From: an uncultured Cohaesibacter sp.
Lineage (GTDB): Bacteria > Pseudomonadota > Alphaproteobacteria > Rhizobiales > Cohaesibacteraceae
Direction: 5' to 3'
DNA length: 64,000 nt
Assembly: GCF_963678225.1 (NCBI RefSeq)
Contig: NZ_OY782764.1
Location: 2,051,001-2,115,000 of the forward strand
The notes beneath the pieces are model-generated. The model had not been told where the DNA came from. It saw only the letters and a program-made list of their open reading frames with translations, and searched no databases. Positions 35,249-43,549 of this stretch are shown here, in pieces. Positions within the stretch are counted from its first letter, which is position 1, and each line of letters begins with the position of its first letter. The translations under genes were made by a program, and so were the position numbers.

Positions 35249-36649
35249 ATGAAAGATAAAAAGGTAAGTTGGTGTCCGGACCTGACCGGATATACCGGTC
35301 CGCTCTACCGTGCCATCGTGGATGCCATGCAGACGGATATCCGCAGCGGAGCCTTGCCTGTGGGGGCACGATTGCCCACCCAGCGCGATCTTGCATGGGC
35401 ACTTCAGGTCAATCTCTCCACGGTGACGGAAGCCTTCAAGGAGGCCACACGTTTGCGTCTCATCGCTGGCGAAGTGGGGCGCGGCACCTATGTTCTGCCC
35501 GTCAACACGGCCACCCAGCTCTACGCCATTGATCGACCCCATGCGGAAAATGCCATTGACTTGTCCACCATCAAGCCCGCGCATGCCTTTTCCAATGAGG
35601 ATGTTCGCAGCCTCTTTTCCGCGATGCTGGAGCGAGAGGATCTGGCCGAGGTCATGGAATATCATGCGCCGAGCCTGATTGCGCGCTGTCGGGATGCTGT
35701 GGTCACATTGTGCAGGGCGCGCGGGTTCCATCCGCGTCAGAGCAACATTTTTCCTTGTGCCGGTGCGCAGGCGGCGCTGTTTGCGGCCTTGCAGATGATC
35801 GCCAAACCTGATCTGCCGGTGCTGGTCGAGGAATTGACCTTTCCAGGCATGAAGGTTGCCGCCAAGCAAATGGGGTTGCGGCTGGTTCCCGTGACCATGG
35901 ACAAACATGGCATCTTGCCCGAAGATCTGGACAGGGCCTCCAGAGCCAGCGGTGCCAAGACACTCGTGGTCAGCCCGATACTGCAAAATCCGACCGGGGC
36001 CACCATGGATCGCAAACGCCGCGCCGATATTGTCGAAATGGCCGAAAAGCTTGATCTGCTGGTGATTGAAGAGGATGTCTATGGCGGCTTTTCCAATCAG
36101 CCCCCGCTCAGCCTTCAGCTGGCTGGGCGGTCCATATTGGTCGGTGGCCTCTCCAAACTGGTCGCGCCGGGGCTGCGTTTTGGCTATATTGTCGTAACCT
36201 TTGATGAGGCCAGATCCAAGGCGCTCAATCTGAACTTTGCGGCCGACGAGCTGGTGCATGTGACAAGCTGGATGACGGCGCCGGTCATGCTCGAACTTGC
36301 TTGCGACTGGATCGAAAGCGGAGCCGTGCAGCAGCATATGGATTGGCAACGGCAGGAAGCGCGTGCCCGCCAGTCGCTCGTGCGTCGACGTCTGAACCTG
36401 CCTGCACTGGGGCGTGACCCCGCTGCGCCGCATCTCTGGATTTCAACGGCAGAGGGAAGTCCTTATAGCAACAAAACCGGAGAACAGCTCGCCTCTCTGG
36501 CGCGGGCCGCAGGGGTGGATCTGGTGCCAGCATCCACCTTTTGTGCCGGGCGTATGTTGTCAGACGGGGTCCGCATATGCGTCACCGCCCCGCGTGATCG
36601 CGCAGATCTGACTGAAGCCTGCAAGCGCCTGTCGCAGGTTTGGGAATAG
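35249..36649 (+). CDS. MocR-type regulator (GntR helix-turn-helix fused to aminotransferase domain)
   Basis: A 466-residue protein from ATG 35249, behind GGAAGGG; an earlier in-frame GTG is unlikely. The N-terminal winged helix (about 10-75) contains GALPVGARLPTQRDLAWALQVNLSTVTEAFKEA, the GntR pattern. The rest is a fold-type I aminotransferase domain with VSPILQNPTGATM, VIEEDVYGGF and the PLP lysine in GGLSKLVAPGLRFGY. Such regulators use PLP or an amino-acid adduct as ligand. It is divergent from the threonine dehydratase and is a plausible controller of both, acting through the ATTGTATGG repeats. Confidence 0.93.
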   Translation: MKDKKVSWCPDLTGYTGPLYRAIVDAMQTDIRSGALPVGARLPTQRDLAWALQVNLSTVTEAFKEATRLRLIAGEVGRGTYVLPVNTATQLYAIDRPHAENAIDLSTIKPAHAFSNEDVRSLFSAMLEREDLAEVMEYHAPSLIARCRDAVVTLCRARGFHPRQSNIFPCAGAQAALFAALQMIAKPDLPVLVEELTFPGMKVAAKQMGLRLVPVTMDKHGILPEDLDRASRASGAKTLVVSPILQNPTGATMDRKRRADIVEMAEKLDLLVIEEDVYGGFSNQPPLSLQLAGRSILVGGLSKLVAPGLRFGYIVVTFDEARSKALNLNFAADELVHVTSWMTAPVMLELACDWIESGAVQQHMDWQRQEARARQSLVRRRLNLPALGRDPAAPHLWISTAEGSPYSNKTGEQLASLARAAGVDLVPASTFCAGRMLSDGVRICVTAPRDRADLTEACKRLSQVWE

Positions 36650-36702
36650 CCCCTGCCTTTTCATGGTAAGGGGCAGGACGAACGAGCCGTGTCGGGCCGC
36701 GC

Positions 36703-39700
36703 CTAGCTGGCCGGTTCTGCTTCCACCTGATCTTCCGGCTCTGCCTCCACAACACGCTCTTCAGGAAAAATGATTTCCACCAACGTGCCGTGGCCGCTTT
36801 CGCTTGAGATGCTCAGACGGGCCCGGTTTGCCTCGGTCAGTGCCTTGGTCAGTGGCAGACCAAGACCTGTGCCTTCAGCGGCATTGCGGGTTGTCGAAGA
36901 AATCTGCCTGAACGGTTCGAGCGCCCGTTTCATCTCCTCTTTGCTCATCCCGATGCCGGTGTCGCGGATGCGCAGCACCACGTCGCCATTTTCCTGCTGT
37001 GTCGTGGAAACAATGACTTGGCCACCAGCATGGTTGAACTTCACTGCATTGGACAGCACATTGAGAATGATCTGGCGCAGCGAACGGCAATCAGCCACGA
37101 CATCGGGCAGTCTGGAGGCTGTGGAGGTGCGGATAATGATCTGGCTGCGATTGGCCTGCGGCTGCATGATGCCGACGCATTCGGCGACAAGCCCATTGAG
37201 CCCGACGGCCTCAAACTGCAGATCCATCTTACCGGCCTCGACCTTGGAGAGGTCCAGCAGATCATTCAGCAAGCTCATGATATGCGTGCCTGAAAGCTTG
37301 ATATCCTTGAGATAGTCCTTGTAGCGCTCCTGTCCAATAGAGCCGAACCGCTCTTCCATCATCACCTCGGAAAAGCCGATGATCGCGTTGAGCGGGGTGC
37401 GAATTTCGTGGCTGACCTTGGCCAGAAACTCCGATTTCTTCTTGCTGGCATCTTCAGCGCGCAGCTTTTGGGTCAGCAGCTCTTCCTGCGTACGCTTCCA
37501 GTCGGTGACATCACGCAGCACGGCGCAGAAGCGGTTCGTTCCGGGAATAGAAACGCGCCCCATCGTCATCACCAGCGGGATGAGGCCGCCCGAGCGCAAT
37601 TGCCCTATGACTTCCTGCCCGCCATTGAGCAGGCTGGCAAGGCCGCTGTTGCGCAGCCGTTCCAGATAGGCCAGGGCATCTTTGTGGCTCTCGTCTGCCA
37701 GCAGCGAGACGAATCGCTCTCCGGCCACCTTGTGACGATCCACTTCAAACAGCGCCTCGGCGGAATGGTTCATCCGCAGGATGCAGCCATCTCGGTCCAG
37801 CACCAGAACTCCGTCTGTTGCCGTATCCAGAATGGCTTCCAGCTCGGCAATCTTCTCGTCTTCCTCGGAGACGCCAACAGAAGGCGGTATCGCCGGGGTT
37901 TCTTCAAAGCAGAGCATGGCAGCAGGCTGCTCGCCCCAATTGATGGACGAAATATTGGCCTCGACGGAAATCGGGCTGCCGTCTTCGGTGCGCAAGGTTG
38001 TGCGGCCATTGGTTTTGGTCAGCCAATCTCCCGGACGACCGGAAAAGAGCCCTTCCATACCTCCCATCGCCTGCAAGGCTTCAGGGCTTTCATAACCTAG
38101 CAGCGTGAGCGCCGTTTTCGATGCAAACAGGACAGTACTTTGCGCAGACACAATGATTGCCGTGGGCAGCTTGTTCAGCATATCGATGAGCGGGGAAGAT
38201 TTATCCCCCTTGTCCCAAAGAGTTTCAACACTGAGGGCCGCCACACCGGCAACGGTTGCTGCCGTCAAATCAGCCGAGCTCTCGGATGGCGTCTCCACGT
38301 CTTCAGGATTGGCATCTTCCAATGAAGGCAGGGCAGGGGGCTCGGGCAGGCTATCCTCGTCATCGCCGGACGCAGAAATGACAAAGTGGCTCGACGATAC
38401 CACCGGTTCCTCAAAAGGATCACTCTGCTCAACCTCTTCGATACCCGGAGTTCCGTCTTCATCGCCAGAGGGTGGACTTTGACCATCACCATCGGCTTCG
38501 ACATCACTGTCCGTATCATGCGCGTTCTGAGGGGCATCGCCCTGCGCGGTTTCTTCCTCTTGCACCTTGGAGTCTTCCACAGCGGCGCCCGGAGATTTGG
38601 TGGTCTGCGCATCAGCATCTGGCTGGAGGCTATCCTCCGGCTCGGACTGCTGAGGGGTGTCACTTTGCTCCGTCGTGATTTCTTCACCGTCACTAGACGC
38701 ATCTGAAACCTCGATAGGCCCGGCCAAAGTATCCCCTTGAGAGGGCTGCTGTGTTAGCTCTGCCTGTTCATGCAGGGATTTCAGCTTTGGATCGATAGAG
38801 AAAATATCAAGCAAAGCTTTGCTGGTGGCTGACTTGTGCGCAGCATCTTTGCGTTCTCGCGCAGCCAGCAGATCACCCAGAGAGCCTTTGGAAGAGCGCC
38901 ATGGCAGAGCAGGTTCTTCATCATGCTTGAGCCGTTTCTTGATGAGGGCAGCAAGAGGCCGTCGCGTAATGGTCGGTCGCGCAGATTTGTCCTCGGCCGC
39001 GTCAGAGGTTTCAGCTGGCTTGCTTGGTGCAGCTGTCGTGTCGGCTTTTTCCACCTCGCTGGCAATCTGCTGCACGATCTCATCGGTTGGGAAAATGGAG
39101 GCTTGTGGCGCGGCAGCCTTAAACCTAGCACCTTCCTCTTCATCATCCTCCAGCTCATCCTCACCGAAGGCTTCAAATTCCTCGTAATCGTCATCGAGAT
39201 CTTCTGCTGGCAAACGGCTTTCGAAGCTCTCGCCAGACAAGGCCTCGGCGATCTCCTGAAAGGCATGCTCTTCGCCTGCACTCAGCTTGGCTTCACGCGC
39301 GGTTTCTTCCTTGCTGGATGCATCCTGCGTCGTTTCTTTCACGCCATCTGGATTGCCACTGAGCAGCGAGCCCACAAGCTCAAAAGTCTCTTTATGCGCA
39401 ATGGTTTCTGCGTCTTCATTCGGTTGAGACGCCTCGACAGATAGGTTCTCAGGCTCGCTCTGGTTTTTATTGTTATTTTCGTAGCTCTGGTCTTCCGTTC
39501 CCTTCTTGCTATCGTCACACACGGCGATTACCCCGCTCGTTTCGTCAGAGTCTCGAGGTGACTGTCCCCTGTCCCCTCCTGTTTCTGGCGAAATCAGTTC
39601 TGTCGTGGATGCTACGGCATTTTGCGCCGCTTTGAGTAGGTCTGCAGATATTAGCTCTTCAATTTGAGCAATCTGAAGCTGAAGCCCTTGGCTTTCACTC

Positions 39701-41289
39701 CGGTCTTGCTGCGTTTCGAGTGCTAGGCCTTCCTGCTTGGCTTCGCCTCTGTCATGTTCACCCTGATGGCCCATTGAGCCGGGCAAATCCTGTCGTTGAT
39801 CAGGCTTACACAGCCCAAATCCGCGAAAGCCCTGAAAACCATGCAGGTGGCCATAAATAGGGAGCCCGGTTAGTTCCACTGCGATGCGGTAGGGTTTGTC
39901 CTCAACCGGCCACCAGACATCGAGGCTTGCCCATGTGTCGCGCGAATCAAAGCCACTCGCGACAGCTTCGTCTTCATCCATTTCGAAGCGGGCGGCTACG
40001 TCTCTCCAAGTCAAACCACCAATATCGGCGTTTTTAGGGCCTACACCGTTAGCCAACTCTTCGGAGACAAATTTGAAGCGGCCTGTTTCATCGCTCTCCC
40101 AAACGAAATGGTAAGCGCCATTGGCATGAAATTCATCAGACATGCCATTCAACGCGGACTGATCTGATGATGTTTTGCCAGGCTGCGGAAATTGCAGCCG
40201 ATAGACATTATCGTCTTTGGTCTGCTGCTTCTGCCGCAAATGCGAATCAAGAACCGTGATGGAGGCTTCCGAAGTGGGCCGATCCTTGCCGTCTTTTATC
40301 AGGTCTTCTCTGGACAGTTCCCGCCCGGTTACAGGATCTGTAAAAAGCAAGGAAGAGTAGGGGCGGCCTTCGTCGGTAAGGAAAGGCTGCAGGTCTCGGT
40401 CCTTGAGCCGGTCCGGTCCCTTGATGAGGCGCTCTTCCAGCTCTGACAATTCGTCGATGCCAAAAGGATCTTCAAAAATGTCCGCCTCTTCTTCTGCCAG
40501 AGCTCTCTCGATCTCGTCCTGATTGTCGTCTTCCAGCTCAGCAAACGGATTGTCCGCTCCTGAGGGCGCATTCTCGACAGCGATGGCGGGATTGTGCACG
40601 AGCAGAAGATAGCCAATATCAGGCTCATCGGAAATGCGGGCCACGGCTGCGCTGGTTTGGCTATCGAAAAAGGGCAAAGATCCCTCGGCATAGCGTGCAT
40701 CATCAGCCAGCTTTGCGAGCAGTTTGTCGAGCGCGACCGCATTTTTACCAAAGGGCACAAACCCTTCCGAGGCGGCGATCACCTTGCCATGATTATCCAA
40801 CAGCGCAGAGTGCAAGGCTCCATCGCAGGAAAGGGCAGAGAGCAGGGTCGTCTTCGGGTCGGCATTTTCCGGCCAGTCCGGTGTCTGATCTGGCGCTTCT
40901 ATGGCGTCTAACGGTTCTGAGGAGAGCACGAGGAGCACCGTCTCGCCCTCAACCTTGATTTTCTTGCACAGGCACGAAAGCGTGACGAAAGAGAGCCCGA
41001 GAAAGAATCGCAAGGTATCCAGTGTTGGCGAATCCGGACGCGCATTGCGGGCAAGACGCGCCAAATGGCGGCGCGCCGGATGGACATCGCCAAAACTGCG
41101 CTCCAGCAGGGAAGCCATGCTCGTTTCGCCAAAGAAGGTCAATCCGGCTGCATTGGCCCACAGGATGCGATTTCCCTCACCATTCCAGACCCAGGCCGGG
41201 CGGGAATCCAGCAATACGGCGCCGATGGTCGGATGGGCCGACAGCGTCAGATAGGGGCTCGCCAAAGAGGCAGGTTGGAATGAGGGCAT
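36703..41289 (-). CDS. Very large PAS-domain histidine kinase, PdhS/DivJ-PleC type
   Basis: A 1528-residue soluble kinase (ATG 41289; upstream TTG 41331 is an alternative). A PAS-like N-terminus (VWNGEGNRILWANAAGLTFFGE) is followed by low-complexity, acidic, S/E/Q-rich sequence from roughly residue 560 to 1000. Two PAS domains follow (about 1030-1140 and 1160-1275, the latter with DGVLVLDRDGCILRMNHSAEALF), then HisKA with SHEIRTPLNAIIGFSEVMMEERFG, and HATPase with NVLSNAVKFN, DTGIGMS and GTGLGLPLTKAL. The EVMMEERFGSIGQERYKDYLKDI stretch is characteristic of the DivK-directed PdhS/PleC/DivJ group. No membrane helices and no receiver domain are seen. It is larger than the PdhS proteins I know of because of the acidic insert. 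Confidence 0.85.
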   Translation of the reverse strand: MPSFQPASLASPYLTLSAHPTIGAVLLDSRPAWVWNGEGNRILWANAAGLTFFGETSMASLLERSFGDVHPARRHLARLARNARPDSPTLDTLRFFLGLSFVTLSCLCKKIKVEGETVLLVLSSEPLDAIEAPDQTPDWPENADPKTTLLSALSCDGALHSALLDNHGKVIAASEGFVPFGKNAVALDKLLAKLADDARYAEGSLPFFDSQTSAAVARISDEPDIGYLLLVHNPAIAVENAPSGADNPFAELEDDNQDEIERALAEEEADIFEDPFGIDELSELEERLIKGPDRLKDRDLQPFLTDEGRPYSSLLFTDPVTGRELSREDLIKDGKDRPTSEASITVLDSHLRQKQQTKDDNVYRLQFPQPGKTSSDQSALNGMSDEFHANGAYHFVWESDETGRFKFVSEELANGVGPKNADIGGLTWRDVAARFEMDEDEAVASGFDSRDTWASLDVWWPVEDKPYRIAVELTGLPIYGHLHGFQGFRGFGLCKPDQRQDLPGSMGHQGEHDRGEAKQEGLALETQQDRSESQGLQLQIAQIEELISADLLKAAQNAVASTTELISPETGGDRGQSPRDSDETSGVIAVCDDSKKGTEDQSYENNNKNQSEPENLSVEASQPNEDAETIAHKETFELVGSLLSGNPDGVKETTQDASSKEETAREAKLSAGEEHAFQEIAEALSGESFESRLPAEDLDDDYEEFEAFGEDELEDDEEEGARFKAAAPQASIFPTDEIVQQIASEVEKADTTAAPSKPAETSDAAEDKSARPTITRRPLAALIKKRLKHDEEPALPWRSSKGSLGDLLAARERKDAAHKSATSKALLDIFSIDPKLKSLHEQAELTQQPSQGDTLAGPIEVSDASSDGEEITTEQSDTPQQSEPEDSLQPDADAQTTKSPGAAVEDSKVQEEETAQGDAPQNAHDTDSDVEADGDGQSPPSGDEDGTPGIEEVEQSDPFEEPVVSSSHFVISASGDDEDSLPEPPALPSLEDANPEDVETPSESSADLTAATVAGVAALSVETLWDKGDKSSPLIDMLNKLPTAIIVSAQSTVLFASKTALTLLGYESPEALQAMGGMEGLFSGRPGDWLTKTNGRTTLRTEDGSPISVEANISSINWGEQPAAMLCFEETPAIPPSVGVSEEDEKIAELEAILDTATDGVLVLDRDGCILRMNHSAEALFEVDRHKVAGERFVSLLADESHKDALAYLERLRNSGLASLLNGGQEVIGQLRSGGLIPLVMTMGRVSIPGTNRFCAVLRDVTDWKRTQEELLTQKLRAEDASKKKSEFLAKVSHEIRTPLNAIIGFSEVMMEERFGSIGQERYKDYLKDIKLSGTHIMSLLNDLLDLSKVEAGKMDLQFEAVGLNGLVAECVGIMQPQANRSQIIIRTSTASRLPDVVADCRSLRQIILNVLSNAVKFNHAGGQVIVSTTQQENGDVVLRIRDTGIGMSKEEMKRALEPFRQISSTTRNAAEGTGLGLPLTKALTEANRARLSISSESGHGTLVEIIFPEERVVEAEPEDQVEAEPAS

Positions 41290-41331
41290 GGGGTCTCGAA
41301 TATCTTGCTTTATGGGTGGAGCGGATTTCAA

Positions 41332-41685
41332 ACCCGGTTTGAAGAACCGCTTTTGTTAATAAAGTGTTATTACATTTTTCGTCCCACGAGGTCCAATAAT
41401 TCGAGACATTTCGACCCGTCAAAGAGGTAGCATGGTTAATCTACCCAAGCTGGACCCGTTAACGAATTATAAATCAATCGCCCCGTTCCTGCATAGTTGT
41501 TTCTACAAATAAAAATCCCCGATTTGGAGGCGCTCAGGCTGGCGCTTTTTCATGGTGTCGATACGATATACTCAGGAAAAATGCAGCTAAATAGAAGGCC
41601 AAAGGCCAATGTTGCGTCGCGGAAAGTTTGCTGTTATGCTGCATTGCACAATTTTGTATCAATCCCCAAATCAGGAGACTGCCCG
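41332..41685. other. Divergent region between the kinase and phasin genes
   Basis: About 354 bases, AT-rich in the first third (41340-41510). It carries the promoters of both genes. A longer in-frame extension of the phasin reads through here but lacks a ribosome site and family similarity. No other gene or repeat is seen. Confidence 0.5.
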
Positions 41686-42072
41686 ATGAGCTCAGCCTCA
41701 GGCTTCTTTGAGATTTCCGAAGAATTCCGCACCCTGACGAAACAGGGCATCGCACACTCCTTTCAGGCCTACGAGAGCTTTCGGGATGCTGCAAGCGACA
41801 CCGCCGAGCGATTTGAAGGACCGGCAAAAGCCATCAATAGTGCGTTGGTTGAGGCCAATAAAAAGGCATTTTCTGCGGCTGATGAGGGCATGAAGGCCTC
41901 ATTCGAGTTGGCCAGTGAACTGGCGCAGGCAACATCGCTTCAGGAAGCGATGTTGTTACAGACCAGTTATATGCAATCCCAGATGATGCGGTTTGGTGAA
42001 GTGGCGACCGCCATGGGAGAGGTGGCAAACACAATGGCTACAGAAGCGACAAGGCAGGGCAAGAGCAAATAG
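41686..42072 (+). CDS. Phasin-family protein
   Basis: A 128-residue protein from ATG 41686, with GGAG 9 bases upstream. It is almost entirely helical and amphipathic, typical of phasin: the central ESFRDAASDTAERFEGPAKAINSALVEANKKAF and LASELAQATSLQEAMLLQTSYMQSQMMRFGEVATAMGEVA stretches match phasin_2-type sequences. Phasins coat polyhydroxyalkanoate granules; small members also bind other surfaces or act in stress. No PHA genes are nearby. A hairpin-like inverted repeat lies about 50 bases past the stop. Confidence 0.85.
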   Translation: MSSASGFFEISEEFRTLTKQGIAHSFQAYESFRDAASDTAERFEGPAKAINSALVEANKKAFSAADEGMKASFELASELAQATSLQEAMLLQTSYMQSQMMRFGEVATAMGEVANTMATEATRQGKSK

Positions 42073-42684
42073 GCTTTGATGCCCTCGGTGAGTGATCACT
42101 GCCAAGAGGGAGTGGAAAACTGTGCGCCGCAAAAATAATTTGAGGCAGAGGCGCACAAGGTGAAAGAAGTGCCATGCTAAAGATTGTTGATGCTTGAGAC
42201 GGGGGCGCAGAGCAAGTGCTTTGGTGAGCCTATGATCACCGAATTTTGAGGAAGCCGTTGCAATTTGCAAGACCGATCATCGGCTCAAAATCACCCGCAT
42301 TTCTGAAAAGACCGGACGGGCAAAGCCGCCTCTTTGGCCGAAATCCCGGCTTGCTGGCTATGTATCAGAATGGGACGCCTATCTGAAAGCCATATAGTCG
42401 CTTGCCGGTTGAATAAAGCCCTGAGCTTTGTCGGTCTATCCAAGCTCTGAATCATAGACGCGCGGGAAAGAGACTCACACCGAAGAACTGTTATGAGCTG
42501 ATTGATCCGCAATGTTGAGCCTTTTCAAACAGGAATCCACAAGCGAACGGCCACAAAAAGGCGTGAAAAGGGCGTGAAACGGCTTCTGATGACGTTTTTT
42601 TGACAAGCTGTGGGAAGTCCTGACATCTGCTCTTGCATTTTGCGCCAAGCTTCCCTAAAAAACAGCGCACTACAGGGAACCCAT
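42073..42684. other. Long non-coding stretch before tRNA-His
   Basis: About 612 bases without a supportable gene. It has an inverted repeat at 42121-42157 and a reading frame in the 42260-42400 region that ends soon and resembles nothing I know, possibly a decayed gene. No promoter for the tRNA was clear. Confidence 0.45.
42121..42157. repeat. Inverted repeat downstream of phasin
   Basis: Eight-base arms TGTGCGCC and GGCGCACA with a 21-base loop. No T run follows, so it is only a possible terminator or RNA 3' end. Confidence 0.5.
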
Positions 42685-42761
42685 GCAGTCGTAGCTCAGT
42701 TGGTTAGAGCGTCGGATTGTGGCTCCGAAGGCCGGTGGTTCGAATCCACCCGACTGTACCA
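42685..42761 (+). tRNA. tRNA-His (GTG anticodon)
   Basis: A 77-base cloverleaf with GTG anticodon in the loop TTGTGGC, D-stem GCTC..GAGC, T-loop TTCGAAT and an encoded CCA end. The acceptor begins G1 and ends U72 (a G-U pair) with A73 as discriminator; the base before G1 is T, so no G-1 is encoded. Most bacteria encode G-1 with C73; the A73 form is typical of a group of Alphaproteobacteria with divergent histidyl-tRNA synthetase. Confidence 0.96.
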
Positions 42762-43048
42762 CCTGTGGCTCTCAAAACTCCCCGAAAATGTAATGAAAAG
42801 AACGCATTGTGAGATGTGTTGGGTTTTCGAGTTGTTCGTTCTCAGAACAGCACCATACATGCGAACTGCTTCTTGCTCCCATCGTAGGCATTCGAGGCAG
42901 CGGGATTGGGGGGCCATATCTCAGCAAGCTGGAACGTGAACATTTTTTAAGGGGCATATCAGGGATCTCTTAGTGAATGTGACTAAGCCAGGTGATATGA
43001 GATGGTAAGTTAAAGCCAAATTTTTGGCACTCAATAAAGGAAGGTATA

Positions 43049-43375
43049 ATGAAACAAATCAGCAAACTCCTTCTGACCTCTGCGTTTTTATTCAGCACGC
43101 AAGCCGCTTTCGCTGCTGAACGCGTATGGAGCCCTCAGTATAGCTGTCAAACCATGAAGCAAATGGTCATTGATCAAGGCTCTGTCCTTGTTAGCTATCC
43201 TTTGAGAATCAATCGTGGATTTGAGCTTGTATTCAGCAAAAATCAACGTCAGCAATGCGAGGAGAATGCGAGTTATAACGATTGCAAGCTCTTTCGTGTG
43301 CAAACATCTGACGTGGATGAATGCCCCGTAGGCTATATTGAGTCTCAGCCGCCAGAGATAAAACGCTTTCGCTGA
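43049..43375 (+). CDS. Small secreted cysteine-containing protein, unknown function
   Basis: A 108-residue protein behind AGGAAGG (about 7 bases before the ATG). The signal peptide MKQISKLLLTSAFLFSTQAAFA ends with AFA-A, so it is exported. The mature part (about 86 residues) has four cysteines (SYSC-like YSCQT, QQCEEN, NDCKLF, DECPVG), suggesting two disulfides, and YIESQPP near the end. I do not recognise the family. It stands alone, with a strong terminator about 70 bases downstream. Confidence 0.72.
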   Translation: MKQISKLLLTSAFLFSTQAAFAAERVWSPQYSCQTMKQMVIDQGSVLVSYPLRINRGFELVFSKNQRQQCEENASYNDCKLFRVQTSDVDECPVGYIESQPPEIKRFR

Positions 43376-43445
43376 CAAAACGCTTTAGGCGCTTTGACGG
43401 CGTGGCTCATCCTATTGTTGGGGTGCAAAGAGTTTCAGAAAAAGA

Positions 43446-43470
43446 AAACCCCGCTTAAAGGCGGGGTTTT
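43446..43470 (+). terminator. Terminator, likely bidirectional
   Basis: Stem AAACCCCGC / GCGGGGTTT around TTAAAG-type loop sequence, with an A run before and a T run after. It lies between the small secreted protein and the convergent TPR gene and could end both. Confidence 0.88.
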
Positions 43471-43549
43471 GTGTTTCTTCAGTCAAATAGTTGCAAGCCC
43501 TGTCTCTATGCCGCCGTTCTGAGCTGCAGCTTCTGGCCATTCGTTTCTA

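Noticed and set aside
41497-41685. N-terminal extension of the phasin by 63 codons
   Set aside because: The internal ATG at 41686 has GGAG in the right place and the phasin similarity starts there.
42260-42400. Possible decayed gene ending in a short open frame before tRNA-His
   Set aside because: A tail-like frame is visible, but no homology is recognised and there is no start or ribosome site, so it is not called as a pseudogene.
42610-42939. Forward frame reading through the tRNA-His gene
   Set aside because: It overlaps a complete tRNA and cannot be a plausible gene.
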